From Iris pallida (taxonomy: Eukaryota > Streptophyta > Magnoliopsida > Asparagales > Iridaceae), in contig JANAVB010029819.1 in assembly GCA_029216955.1 (NCBI GenBank), forward strand, positions 38,414,854 through 38,478,853: a stretch of DNA of 64,000 nucleotides, read 5' to 3'. Under the pieces are notes generated by a model. That model made no database searches. It saw only the letters and a list, made by a program, of their open reading frames with translations, and was not told where the DNA came from. Position 1 is the first letter of the stretch; every line of letters begins with the position of its first letter. This document shows positions 11,631 to 22,576 of the stretch, one piece after another. The translations under genes were made by a program, and so were the position numbers.

Positions 11631-11780
11631 GACATTTAAATTAAAATTAAAATTAATTAATAGTAATAAATATTGATATTAATTTAAATATTAATATTAA
11701 TATTAATATTCACATTCACATTATAATTAACATTAATATTAATATAATTAACATTAACATTCACATTATTAACATTTAAT
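11631..11780. repeat. TTAATA/TTAACA-type array, right part
   Basis: Continuation of the hexamer array interrupted by the CACTA element. Confidence 0.8.
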
Positions 11781-13555
11781 GCGAATGCTGATCCCTAGTA
11801 CGTAGTCCCTTTCTTTTTCTTTTCATTTACCAAATCAACTGTACTCCTCACGTGCTTTTGCGCACACCTGTGCACGCAGCCAGCCACGAAATTTGGTTCG
11901 CGGAATGGAAGGAAAATGAAATCAATTCCTGGTCATTTACTTTCCTTTGGAAAATTTTATTTTTCATTGATTTTCCTTTCCGATGTTTAGAAATACCAAT
12001 AAATTCGAAAAAAAAGTGATTACTTCAATGTGGAAAAGTGGTTTCTTACTTGGATGGATGAAATCACTTTCTCCTATAATTTTTCTTCTATTAAGAATCT
12101 CTTTCCTTTCCTCTTTAATTTCTTTGGCACCCAAACGTCAAACATAGAAAAATAATCAATTTTTTTTTTTTCCAATTTAGAGATTCAGCTAACCAAACGA
12201 GGCCTAGCGGGGAGGGAAGGGAATGGGTGGAACCATCTTGTGCGTGCACAACTGCGCGCAAAAGCTCGTTTTTTGTTTCCAAATACTTTTTCTTTCCACT
12301 GAAGACGCCCGGCAACTAATAAAATGTAGATTGATTGAGTCTTTGTAAGAAAGAAAGAAATTGCATTTAATTTGAAGCTACAATGTTCACAATATGCTTA
12401 GCCACCAAACCCAACCCAGTTGCATGCATCGGAATGAAAGTTGAGCACAAATTTCTTTCAAACTTCCACACAGTTTAGAGGAAATTTTCAGGAATGTATT
12501 TAGTAATGACTTGGACTGCACTGGACGACTAGAAATATGTACTCCAGTGTACTGTAGTGGGAAAGCATGGCTTTGACCGGAGGAATAAATTATATTAGAT
12601 AAGTCAATAATATATGACTCTACTTGTGAAAGCAAAGCATATACAGTAGGAAATTGCTCAGCTAACTTCCCTCTCTATATAATAAACAACGTCAACTAAT
12701 ACAACTTAATTTGTTGACTTGAACACATAATTGTGTTATCATTCGAGCGAGCCAATTAAGTGACATCTCATTAATTAAGAGCTTAATTAATTTGGTATGT
12801 ACGTAGTTGCAGTGCAATTGTTGGGATATATGCTTACAGCTCCATCCAAGCTTATTCACCTGCATTCATTTATGTTTCAAAGGCATACTTGGTTGATTAC
12901 GTGTTCAGGCTCGCGTGTAGGCTCGCACGCAGGCACGCACGCATGCTCGCTCGAAGGCAAGCGTGTAGATCTCCGCACGACAGGTCTGCGGTCGACATCT
13001 CCACCCTCCTCTGCTTCGTTCTTGATCCGTTCATTGTCAATCACCTCAAGTTTGTCCCTTCCAAGATTAGCGTAGTCAAGATAACATGGGAGGAATGTTC
13101 CTTCTATGTATTTGTTACGTATATATACACAAACAATATTACTTTATTTTTTGTATATATAAATAATTAACATGACATTTGCCCATCATCAAATTCTAGT
13201 CTAAATTTACATGTACAAGAATGTACACTAACCAATTCAAGGCGTTAATTTGTGGACTCAAATGTTGCCCATGGACAACAGGATTCGATAATTTCATGAT
13301 CCTAGTTGATCATGACTTAGTTTTCAGTATTGATATACGTACCATCTCTCTCACTCATGCAATTCCCATCACATGGTACTGTTGTCTGCCGCAAACACTT
13401 CATGTCATTGCAGAGGTTCCAAAACACGAGCAATATTGGGCGCGTGCAACATGTTCCATGCAACACAGCTGTCGGTTGTGGCCAAGGATGATTTACATAC
13501 GAATAGAATATTGTTATTCATCTACATATGAATAGACTATTGTTATTTATCATCC
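11781..13555. other. intergenic DNA, no gene recognised
   Basis: Mostly AT-rich. A GC-richer island at 12895-13035 (gctcgcacgcaggcacgcac and similar) supports frames of 92-93 codons starting at 12797 and 12889, but their products are low-complexity and unrecognised. Confidence 0.45.
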
Positions 13556-13565
13556 AAATTTTTTT

Positions 13566-13922
13566 GGAAAAATTTGAGTGGCACCCCACTTTTTTTACGC
13601 TTATTTAAGGTGCATCCCACAAGTTTACATGAATGTATGACACCCCCCACTTTGGACGATTTTCGTCTAAAACGAACGGTAAACTCCGTTGACCAATTTT
13701 TTTTGACGAAAATACCCCCTATCTGCTCTCTTCTTCCCCGCGTCAACTATTCGTCTCCCCCCTCCTCCGCCGTGCTCGGCCCCCCTCCACGGCGCCGCCG
13801 CACTACCCCCACCCTCCCCGACCTCGCCACACCCCCCCTTCCGGCCATCACCACCACCACCATCACCAACATCATCACCATCATCATCATCACCACCACC
13901 ATCCACCATCATCACCGCCCCC
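13566..13922 (+). repeat. MULE left terminal inverted repeat
   Basis: About 350 bp, mirrored by 14979-15310. It includes a run of CAC/ATC triplets (13845-13915) that reads as poly-His or poly-Thr in some frames. Confidence 0.85.
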
Positions 13923-13939
13923 CCCCCCTCCCGCTCCGT

Positions 13940-14365
13940 CCCCTAGCCCCCACCGCCGCCGCTGCTAATTACGGCTCTCTGCAAGTAATTAACCTGGACT
14001 GGAATCCTGCCCAGAGGAACGTGGGGGAGGAACAGCTCAAGAAGCACCTGCTCAGCCTCCTTCCGAACCTAGTGTACTACAACAAGCGCAGCGTCAGAGA
14101 GGGCAGCACCAAAGAAACCTCAGACCGTCCACCCCGATCGGCTCTTGACCGCAGTAGCACGAGGACACAAAACAAAATGTCGCGAAGGCCATCACATGGT
14201 TCAGGTCTCCACAAGTTGTCGTTGAACCCCATCATCCGATCGAGTCATGCTGGAGGCCCATCGAGGCAGCTCAAGAGCAGAAATGTAGTCACTCGTCATC
14301 ATATGCACCTACCTCCTGTTGCTGCATCTAAATCACCGGACCGTATGTCGGAGGTTGATAACTAA
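13940..14365 (+). pseudogene. captured C-terminal fragment of a leucine-rich-repeat protein
   Basis: The frame shows LQVINLDWNPAQRNVGEEQL, KKHLLSLLPNLVYYNKRSV, then a basic Ser/Arg-rich tail ending MSEVDN and a stop. The L-x-x-L-N-L-x-x-N-P pattern followed by LPNLVYxN is the last repeat and cap of an LRR domain. Plant proteins described as outer-arm dynein light chain 1-like LRR proteins have this arrangement, from memory. The frame begins inside the MULE inverted repeat, so the N-terminal LRRs are missing. An AATAAA follows at ~14423, suggesting that the donor 3' end came along. Likely a chimeric non-functional fragment, though Pack-MULE inserts are sometimes transcribed. Confidence 0.6.
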
Positions 14366-14517
14366 AGTTCGCAACCAAGTAATCCCCCTATTATTAGGCG
14401 AATCCTAAAGCGTGGTCTTGAATGAATAAATGGTAACAAATGGATACTTGATTTAGCCCTCTATATTTAATTTGTGCTCATGTTTATGTATCTAGCCATG
14501 TGACAATTCTTGGTGTA

Positions 14518-14900
14518 TTATTGCATTAATTCTTTCTGAGGTTGGTTCTTTGGCTGATCTGGTGAAGTCTCGAGTTTGTTTTGTTTAACTGGAGGCTTGG
14601 AGAGTAATCTCCTGGGAGGAGAATGGCTTTCATTTTGCAGATCCAAGTTTGCAATTGCTGCTGCGGCTGCTGCTGCTGCTGGATCTGTACATCTCCATCC
14701 TTCCTCCACCGCCATCATCATCCTCTGTTCAAATCAAATCAAACCCACCAAAAAAAAATCAAGAAAGAGTTGATGAATTCCACTACATAGATCTGGACGA
14801 AAAATTTGAACAAACCTGGAGAAACTCTTAGATTGCTACTCCTCTGCTGTCGTCTCCTCGACGGACCACCATTGTTCATCGTCGTCGCCGAAGCCGCCAT
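14518..14900 (-). pseudogene. possible second captured gene piece (two exons)
   Basis: On the minus strand an ATG at 14900 opens MAASATTMNNGGPSRRRQQR and ends at a GT donor (exon 14816-14900). A pyrimidine-poor acceptor ...TTTGAACAG precedes a second exon from 14724 that includes an Ala or Ser repeat, depending on frame. The layout resembles a plant first exon plus intron, but the product is unrecognised and the acceptor is weak. It runs opposite to the LRR fragment, so two donor loci may be present. Confidence 0.3.
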
Positions 14901-14978
14901 GGATCCTCTCCTCCCTTCTTGATTCCTCTCCATGATAACTTACTCTTCTTCTCATCAAGAATAAAAAAAGGAAGGGTG

Positions 14979-15310
14979 GGGGGCGGTGATGATGGTGGAT
15001 GGTGGTGGTGATGATGATGATGGTGATGATGTTGGTGATGGTGGTGGTGGTGATGGCCGAGGGGGGGTGCGGCGAGAGTCGGAGAGGGTGGGGGGAGTAC
15101 GGCGGCGCCGTGGAGAGGGGCCGAGCACGGCCACGTGTGACGGGGAGGCAGGACACACAAAAGAAGACAAGGGTATTTTCGTCAAAAAAAATTTGACCGT
15201 TCGTTTTAGACGGAAATCGTCCAAAGTGGGGGGTGTCATACATTCATGTAATCTTGTGGGGTGCACCTTAAATAAGCGTAAAAAAAGTGGGGTGCCACTC
15301 AAATTTTTCC
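14979..15310 (-). repeat. MULE right terminal inverted repeat
   Basis: Reverse complement of the left repeat with scattered substitutions; ends caaatttttcc. Confidence 0.85.
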
Positions 15311-15339
15311 ATTTTTTTTTGGATGATAACCTCATCCAT

Positions 15340-15640
15340 GACATGGCCATGATATAGCATTAAAGTGGTGTTGATTTTAGTGTTTGAAAATGTTGATCAC
15401 AAATGAGAGATTCGTCATATAATTCAAAAATAAAATATAAATATTATAAATATTTTTTTAAATGTATTATCTGTAACACTACTACCTATATGTTACGTTA
15501 GCGTCACCTTTTAGTGTTAGAGAATTGATCACAAATAAGAAATTTCATGATAGAATTCAAAAATCAAATAAGAATGAAAAATATATATTATTTGTAACAT
15601 TAGAACCAATGCCATGTTTGCCATGCCATGGATGATCCAT
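15340..15640. repeat. two-copy tandem repeat, unit ~137 bp
   Basis: tttagtgtttgaaaatgttg (15378) and tttagtgttagagaattg (15513), each followed by atcacaaat.aga and aattcaaaaat, then a run of AT and ..tgtaaca. Two diverged copies of one unit in AT-rich DNA; no gene. Confidence 0.55.
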
Positions 15641-15885
15641 ATCACCAAAAAATACACATGGATGATAAATAGTATTTGTAATAATAAAAACAAACAAATA
15701 AATATTACATAATCAGCATTTGTATACCTTGACCAATCTCTTTGGTCTGAATTGTTACAAATTATCCAACCTTTTGGAAAGGTTTGCATAAAAAAATTAA
15801 TGAGTCGAATCATCCAAACCGAACATATTGATTCTTCCTAGACAATATAGGAGACATAAGATATTAAGACATCTACTGAAAATAT
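15641..15885. other. left flank of Tat element A, nothing recognised
   Basis: AT-rich spacer. It ends aatat directly before the LTR; this does not match the 5 bp after the other LTR (acggc). Confidence 0.5.
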
Positions 15886-18031
15886 TGTAGAAGCATGGAA
15901 TTGCAGGCGCATTTATCTCATGCGCCTCCGAGGTTATGCGCCCAAAGTACTATGCGTCCCCAAAGTATCATCATTTAGAAACAGCAAGTAGAAGAGCCAC
16001 ATAAAGATTGATTCTTTAATTTCATATAAAAATCTATTACATGTCCTAAACACTTGCTACAAAGAAAGCCTACTACAAAGGAGAAGCCTAAAAACTACAG
16101 CTAGGCGCATCACTTTGATGACTCGGCCAGGCGCATCATTCTGACGGCTCAGCTAGGCGCATCTCTCCGTCCCGTCAGAGGGAAACACTCGTCAACGCAC
16201 GAGTGCTTCGGCTAATGAAGCACTTATTAAGCAGAACGTGGGTTGGCAATCAACCCGAGCCCGGTGGCTCTTCCAGCATAACGGAAGTCGGGGCACGACG
16301 ACCCCGATCTTTGGATGCAACAGGCATCCGACGCCATATTGTAAAAGAACACTGCCGACAAGGGGTTCGAACATAAGCAGTTATGCCCATAGCTCTCCCG
16401 GCACATCTCAGTCTTCTGAAGGAGTTCATCGTCAAAGCTTCTTCGAACAAGGAGATCCAAAACCCACAGTGCAACGTCTTGCCAAGGAGGAGGATCGGTC
16501 GAGTTCATCTTTGTCAAGAAGTCGTGTGAAATATGAGCAGACTCTCTTTCACTGCTGCTATTTGTAGGCTAGGACAAATCAAACCCATGCGCCAAGTGAC
16601 AACTTCTCCGAAGTCAGTACAATGAACTTGCATTAATGGTGATAAATCTGCTACCTCAAATTCAGCTAAGTCAAAGATCATCAATTCGAGACTCGAAAGA
16701 CTCGACAAAGCAGACCAAAGAAGATGCGCCACGTAACGGATGCGCTTCTCAGCATCATGCGCCCCATGCCGATGCGCCCAGTAAAACACAGACAAAATGC
16801 ACCCACCTAAGCTCGTCACCCATCAAGCATTTAATGCTATGTGACAAAGTCGGTAGCACGCATCTTGAGAGTGAGCAGTTGATAGTTTTTGCAAAAAAAT
16901 GAAGAGCCGCTAACGTCAGCCTCATTATTTCTCCTTTTGTTAGATACAGCCGTGTCCTGCCATGTAGCCGATTGACCGCTCGCATGTGCCTCCGAGGTCA
17001 TGCACTTAAAATCTGCATGCGCCCCCACAGCCATGCGTCCGAAAGCTTTGCATGCGCCTCAAAAGTCATGCGCCAGACTTGTTTGTGACTCCTAAAAGCC
17101 ATGAGGTAAGTCTTCTCATGAGTCTGATCTCAAGCGCATCCTGACAGATCACTCTCCACCAAATTCGAGATTTTTGAGCCATAGACACGCGCCACGTATC
17201 ATTGACTCAGTTCTGTTCAAGGATGAGTGCTAACCACTCAAGATCTCAACAATAATCGAATCTCAACAACTGCCACGTGTCAGCTCCAGCGCAGCCCAAT
17301 AGTGCAGTTCAAAATAGATTTAGCTCCAACTTCAGGGCTCATCATCCATGCATCCATCAGCATCAGCCACATGGTGTCCCTACGTGCAAGTTCGCCAAGC
17401 GCATAGTACACATGCGCGCATAAGAAGATCATTCTGCTGCCTATATATAGAAGGATCATTCTTTCACATATACAGACACGCGCACACTCCAAGCTCGAGC
17501 TATGCGCCCACATGATCAAAGAGGGTCTATACGCCTATATTGTTTTCGTGCAGATCAAACATGCACCCAAGTGTGGGCGCATAAACTCACTCCCGCTCTA
17601 TACGCCCAAGACAGCAGATCCCTACGACTCCGTCAAACTCCACGATCAATCGTGCACCGAAGCATGCGGCCACGTCAGTCTCCACGAGCAATCGTGCACC
17701 GAAGCATGCGGCCACGTCAATTCCACGGCAACCCCACGATCTCCCTCTACAAAGACAAACAGAACGAAGAGCATTTCAAGTGCCAAATTGTTTCCCTTCT
17801 TGCCAGTGAGCCGAGAGTTAGCAATTTTCTTAGGTTTTCTCCCACCTTTGTAATCGGAGTGTCAACAAAGTAAAGGAGCAATTGCCGCTCGATCTTCATC
17901 GTCCTATTCTCCAGAATTCTTTTTGTACTTGGGGATCCTCAGCGCTGGATCTCTCAGGCGTACCCGATTTGTGGTGCCTTGCACCAATAAAAAAAGACAT
18001 CATTTCTTCTTCTTTTTTGTGTGTGTCCACA
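15886..18031 (+). repeat. element A 5' LTR, mosaic
   Basis: 17500-18031 matches the 3' LTR (from ~32260 on) but lacks ~148 bp corresponding to 32503-32650, the part holding the TATA box. 15886-17499 has no match in the 3' LTR. It begins with the same TGTAGAAGCATG end, carries many ATGCGCC motifs and has its own TATA box at 17441. The upstream part therefore looks like the U3 of a related subfamily joined to an A-type LTR. Confidence 0.75.
17441..17450 (+). promoter_or_regulatory. TATA box of the subfamily U3 in the mosaic LTR
   Basis: ctatatatag in a GC-balanced context, ~590 bp upstream of the LTR end. It may replace the TATA box deleted from the A-type part. Confidence 0.5.
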
Positions 18032-18034
18032 AAA

Positions 18035-20005
18035 ATGGCGACTCTGCTAGGGACTACCTTTTCCTCTGACGAAAAGGTGGTGACACAATCCGATACCGAT
18101 AAAGTGGGGAGCACTCAGAAGATGTTGATCATGAAGTTCGATCAGCAGGCATTCGAAGAGATGCTCTCGAGGGACGACTCTACTCCCTCAAAATCTGTGA
18201 AGCCAAACAAGTCTCGCAAGACTTGGCTTCCGAAGGCTCGTGGTGCATATACTGCCAGTGTCATAGAAGATATGCAACCGAAGGACTTTGTCACGTGGGC
18301 ACATAGGCCTTCCACGTGGGCGCATGGAGCTCCTCTGTGGGTGCATAGCTCTGCCATAGAGGCTCCTGACACGAAGAAAGCGTATACCACTCCGGGCTCT
18401 ACTAGCCCAGCGACTTCCCTCTTGTGCAACCAACAACAGGGTGTTCAATACTCGAAACTTGGCAAAGGAAAATACTACGATGCCAAGAATTGAAGTGTTC
18501 GATGCTCTGGACAAACTCAGCGAGGCTCACACATGAAGAAAGTGAAACTGGAAGAAAATAGCGCTGCTTTCCCAAGCATGCGCCCAGAGTCATGCGCCCA
18601 AGGCAGTATGTTGGTGCATAACCCTAACCAGAGGACTTCTGTCTTTAATAGGCTATGTGCCTAGGGCCATGCGCCCAAGGCTATGCGCCCAGGCTCTGAT
18701 GACCCATTCTATGCGCCCATATCCAGGAGGGCCAGGCATGCTGCCAGGACCTCAGGGAAGCATGCGCCCAAGGGCATGCTCCAGGGTCTATGCGCCCACA
18801 GCAAAAAGACAGACCCCACCGTGTATAGCACGGGGCTGTCTTCAAGGTCATTACGGAACTTAGGTGTGGGGATTGCCCTTGCACGTGAACTAAGTCCGGA
18901 TGCGCCAACTCCCGTTACAATCCCATATGTAAAGCTCGACGATACATGTGACATGGGTTTTAAGACAAAACTCCCTTCCGTTGATTTATGCGACATGATA
19001 AATCATAAGCGTAAAGCGAGAGAGGATACGATAATTTATGGCGTACATTCGTGCACCAGTATTGTCATCAACTGTTGCTGCTCCAAAGCAATGAGAGTGC
19101 CTCAGAGGCAGTCCGTGTTTCGACGACTGCATCGCTCTGATGATGAAAAGCCGATATGTGTTTTATCCAACATGACTTCATGGAGTCCTCCTTACGGGAG
19201 CCCCAATCAAAGAAGGTGGACCACGAACCTAGCTTTTTCTCTCAGTTCTGCAAACAGAAAAAGAAAAAGTCTGCCAACAGATAGCCAGCGAGCTGTTACA
19301 TCTGAAGGAGTCTATATAGGTACTCGGTCAAGGACGAGATTTCGTATATATGACGAGGACTCCCAAACTGGAGGTGATGATCCTTCAGCTGGGGGTAGTA
19401 TTCCCTCAAAGTCTGAAGGAGATGACCTTCACACCGGGGGTAGCCTTCCAGATAACGATGATCTCTTCGAGTCTGACGGTGACTATCTACCTCCCCGACC
19501 TGAAGACGAGGGACTTTTCAACTCAGAGACAGACAATATCAGCACCAGTTGTAATATCTCTTCTATTCATCCTCGTATATTATCTACATACATGACGGAT
19601 GGAGAGAGACCTGAAGAAGCCAGTGATCAGACCAACAAGCGGCTAGAGAGTATTAAAACAGCATTTGCCAAGATCACTGATATGCTTACCAGTATCATGG
19701 CAGTCCAAACCGCTGGGGCTGTTCCTCCACCTCAACCAAACGTCTCAGCACACGTTAGTCCGGCTCATAGCAACAACCACCCTTCACTACAGAAGTACTA
19801 TCATTCCGTTGCGCCTCCTCTAAATCTTGTAAATGCTGGGGGTGGTCCTTCACCAATGACGCCTGATAATCATACAACAACCGTTTCTCAATATATGCTC
19901 AATCAACAAGATATAATCGATTCTCTTGTTGCCCGTCTCGATACCATCTCACACAAAGACGAGCTTCAAAAGATGGGGATATCTCAACCTTATCCTCCTG
20001 AATGA
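18035..20005 (+). pseudogene. element A Gag, N-terminal extension (broken)
   Basis: Starts MATLLGTTFSSDEKVV at the primer site and matches element B Gag (MATLLGTNFSTAEELV). The first block (18035-18493) includes FDQQAFEEML and three Trp-Ala/Val-His repeats encoded by TGGGCGCAT, the reverse complement of the LTR motif. After a stop at 18491 and ~190 bp rich in ATGCGCCCA, the same frame resumes at 18683 and runs to 20005, through a VNCCC-like segment (SIVINCCCSKAM), acidic GGDD repeats and a coiled-coil-like segment (RLESIKTAFAKITDMLTSIM). The final TGA stands where element B has Trp. The role of this long N-terminal region is unknown. Confidence 0.7.
18036..18054 (+). promoter_or_regulatory. 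element A primer binding site
   Basis: TGGCGACTCTGCTAGGGAC starts 4 bases after the LTR. The TGG start fits a tRNA CCA end. From memory the sequence is close to the complement of plant tRNA-Arg(ACG) 3' end, as reported for Ogre/Tat elements. It overlaps the Gag start codon (ATGGCG from 18035). Confidence 0.75.
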
Positions 20006-20061
20006 GAGAATGCTACTTGCCCTCCTAACTACAAGCCACCGACGCTAAATTTATTGACGGG

Positions 20062-21117
20062 ATGACTTCTCCTCGCCAACACATGACATACTTCAACATG
20101 CAGACTCTACACTTACCCAGGAACGATCCGTTCTTGTCAAACCTATTTATTAGCACCTTGCAGGGGGTAGCTTTTGAATGGTTCTGCAGTCTGCCTGACG
20201 GTTGTATTAATTCCTTTAAAGATTTGGAGAGGTTATTCCTCAACAGGTTTTATGAGAGTGGCATGCATGTTAGTATGTCCACCCTCATCGAGACCAAGCA
20301 AAGGAGGACTGAGTCTATTATTGCTTTCATCGAACGCTTTAGGCGACTAGCATTGAAGATGCCCTTCGGTATACCAGACTCAGAACTTATGGATACTTGT
20401 CGACATAACTTCCTTCCTACAGTGAAGTTCTGTCTGGGTATACATAAGTATAATACATGGCCTGCTTTCATTGGGGTCGTTGTTGCTGCTGAAAATGACA
20501 TCCCTAATCTGGAATTACTGGGGTGGAAGACACCCAAATCTGAAGACAAAGGCAAGCACCCTCAAACTATCCCTGTCCATGGGGGTAAAGGGAAAGAAGT
20601 CTTGAAGTTCGATACTTCTAAGGGAGCTTTCAATTCTCAGGGCGCTCCTGACAAACCTAAGGAGACTTTCTCCTTTGAGGAAGATGATGTTATTACCATT
20701 TTTTACACATTGATGAAGGGTAATAAACTGATATTGCCTCCACCACGATGTCATGCGGAGGCGAACCAACTCAACTATCCCAAGTACTGTCTTTATCATC
20801 AGTACGTGCACCACTCTACCAAGGATTGCATCGTCCTGAAAAAGAAGATACAACAGCTTATCGATATCCAAGTGATCAACCTCGAAGATGAAGACAAGGT
20901 CGTATCTTCTAACATGATCTCTCTTGAATTTGGTGACTTTCCTCCCACAGAAGTTCCAGATGGCATAGTCCCAATCCCCAAGGCAATAGTGGAAGTCGTC
21001 AACCTGCCGCCAGCTCGCAACTCAACCTTAGTGCCACTCACGACTGAACGTGGTGAGATCATATGGGTCCATCTGGACCTTGTGCTAGAAATGATGCAGG
21101 CGGTGGTATTTTTTTAA
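20062..21117 (+). CDS. element A Gag core (retrotransposon gag domain)
   Basis: 351 codons. GVAFEWFCSLPDGCINSFKD with the following LFLNRFYE is the conserved capsid-type core of gypsy Gag. CLYHQYVHHSTKDC near residues 243-256 is the C-x3-H-x3-H-x4-DC knuckle found in Tat Gags instead of CCHC. The C-terminal part (FGDFPPTEVPDGIVPIP and on) matches element B. Gag forms the particle and binds RNA. The frame differs from the N-terminal block, so a frameshift near 20060 separates them. The first Met of this frame (20062) is not a true start: the conserved region begins upstream. Confidence 0.8.
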   Translation: MTSPRQHMTYFNMQTLHLPRNDPFLSNLFISTLQGVAFEWFCSLPDGCINSFKDLERLFLNRFYESGMHVSMSTLIETKQRRTESIIAFIERFRRLALKMPFGIPDSELMDTCRHNFLPTVKFCLGIHKYNTWPAFIGVVVAAENDIPNLELLGWKTPKSEDKGKHPQTIPVHGGKGKEVLKFDTSKGAFNSQGAPDKPKETFSFEEDDVITIFYTLMKGNKLILPPPRCHAEANQLNYPKYCLYHQYVHHSTKDCIVLKKKIQQLIDIQVINLEDEDKVVSSNMISLEFGDFPPTEVPDGIVPIPKAIVEVVNLPPARNSTLVPLTTERGEIIWVHLDLVLEMMQAVVFF

Positions 21118-21373
21118 AGTAAAGAGGGGCAAGAAAGACAAATCATATCATATGGTGTCTTCTCCCATTTATGAAGTTCTATCTGGCAAGACGCAATCTG
21201 GGAAGGCTTACCTACAGACTTATGACCCCGCACAAGAAGAAGTAGTACCTTCTCAAGATCCTATTGCCCCCACAAGTTTAGAAGCCGGTCCATCTAAACC
21301 CTCAACTACCGACAAAGCCAAGTAGAAGGAGACGCGATTTGACAAGTCTCTGAAGGCACCAACTCCCGAAGGC

Positions 21374-22069
21374 TTGGATCGGCCTTACAACTTTGACATA
21401 CTGGCACAGCTGGCCAATACACCTGCCAGGTTGTCTTTGTTCAATCTATTGCGACTCTCCAAAGAGATGCGAAAGGCCTTAAGTGAGGTATTACTACATT
21501 CTGACTCTTATCTCGCTGAAGTCATAGCCCCCGCTGAAGATCCCGTCTCCTATCCTCACTGCCACAGCACTATGAAAGTGGTACCTAACATCACCTTTTT
21601 ACAGGAGGACATGCTACTAAAAAATAATCGTCATGATAGACCTCTGTACTATACAGGGTATATCGGGGCGATTAAGGTGGATCGGATGCATATCGATCCA
21701 GGTTCCTCCCTTAGCATCATTCCTAGAAGTTTACTCCAAATTCTAGGGATTCCTCTGCACAAGCTATCTGTAACCAATACAACTATCATGGCTTTCAATG
21801 TTGGGAGAAGCCACCCACTGGGCAAGATCCGTCTCAAGTGCCAGATTGGTGATCTCCGAACGGAGGTTTTTTGCTATGTAATCGACGCCAACGTGTCTTA
21901 CAACATCTTGTTAGGACGTCCATGGATACACAAGAACATGATTATTCCTTCTACCCTTCACCAGTGCTTCAAGTACGTCAACAGCGATGGCATCGTGAAG
22001 ACGGAGTTTGTCGATGTCGATCCTTTCAAGGGTATTGAAGCCTACTATAGAGATTTTGTACTTTACTAA
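21374..22069 (+). CDS. element A aspartic protease
   Basis: After RPYNFDILAQLANTPARLSL the frame shows RMHIDPGSSLSIIPRSLL, the active-site loop, then NILLGRPWIHK, the conserved hydrophobic-hydrophobic-G motif of retropepsins. The catalytic triad reads D-P-G rather than D-T/S-G; element B has the same. This enzyme cuts the Gag-Pol polyprotein in the particle. It is in the same frame as the Gag N-terminal block but not the Gag core, so indels lie on both sides. Confidence 0.85.
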   Translation: MDRPYNFDILAQLANTPARLSLFNLLRLSKEMRKALSEVLLHSDSYLAEVIAPAEDPVSYPHCHSTMKVVPNITFLQEDMLLKNNRHDRPLYYTGYIGAIKVDRMHIDPGSSLSIIPRSLLQILGIPLHKLSVTNTTIMAFNVGRSHPLGKIRLKCQIGDLRTEVFCYVIDANVSYNILLGRPWIHKNMIIPSTLHQCFKYVNSDGIVKTEFVDVDPFKGIEAYYRDFVLY

Positions 22070-22117
22070 TCTCAGCCCTCCAAAGATGACGACAACGAAG
22101 CTGACGATGAAGCTGAA

Positions 22118-22576
22118 GTGAGTTCATCCACCAGTGATGGTCCCTTGATTATCCGAGTCAAAGGATGTACTACTCCAAAAAGTACTCCAAAGCCTTTCAC
22201 AATCTGGGTTAAAAAGAAGAATCCTGATAAGGTCAAACCATTGACCATCACTCTCAGCAAAATACCTCGGGTAGAACCTGCTGAAGTCCATCCTCCCAAT
22301 CCTGAAGAGTTACCCTATGTGGCAAACTTGGCCAAGTCTGTAGCTCCTGTTCCAGACAATGATCCCTTCAATGAGTATATCAATACTCAAAATAATGTAC
22401 CTTCAGTGGATGATGTTATCCTTGAAGAAGAACTTGCATATTTTCTAAGTAAAGGTTTATCTTTGAATTACTCCGATGTCTACCAATCTGTAAACCAGTA
22501 CATAGATATAATATACGCCCTAGAGCACGATATAGGACCACATCTTTGCATGCCGGTTACGACACCTCGTCTGTAG
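22118..22576 (+). CDS. element A protease-RT linker with repeated peptides
   Basis: Three short related peptides, PLIIRVKG, PFTIWVKK and PLTITLSK, at ~50-codon and shorter spacing, followed by an acidic/Pro segment. Element B has the same kind of repeats in the same place. No enzymatic domain is recognised. The segment ends near a frameshift at ~22560. Confidence 0.55.
   Translation: MSSSTSDGPLIIRVKGCTTPKSTPKPFTIWVKKKNPDKVKPLTITLSKIPRVEPAEVHPPNPEELPYVANLAKSVAPVPDNDPFNEYINTQNNVPSVDDVILEEELAYFLSKGLSLNYSDVYQSVNQYIDIIYALEHDIGPHLCMPVTTPRL

Larger units (their letters stand above)
13566..15310. mobile_element. Pack-MULE (Mutator-like element with captured gene)
   Basis: Two long inverted repeats (13566-13922 and 14979-15310) share the outer ggaaaaatttgagtggcacc, then ttttacgcttattt, gacgattttcgtctaaaacg and an inner GC-rich (CCA/ATC)n block. 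Long inverted ends with gene fragments between them define Pack-MULEs. The flanks are poly-T (aattttttt and atttttttt), which could be a decayed 9-bp target duplication. Flanking atccaaa/ttggat are also inverted, so the true ends may lie ~15 bp further out. No transposase is present. Confidence 0.82.

Noticed and set aside
12797..13170. Small host gene at a GC-richer island
   Set aside because: Overlapping frames in two phases, low-complexity product, no promoter or splice context.
13845..13915. Poly-histidine protein segment
   Set aside because: CAC/ATC triplet run within the MULE inverted repeat, mirrored at the other end.
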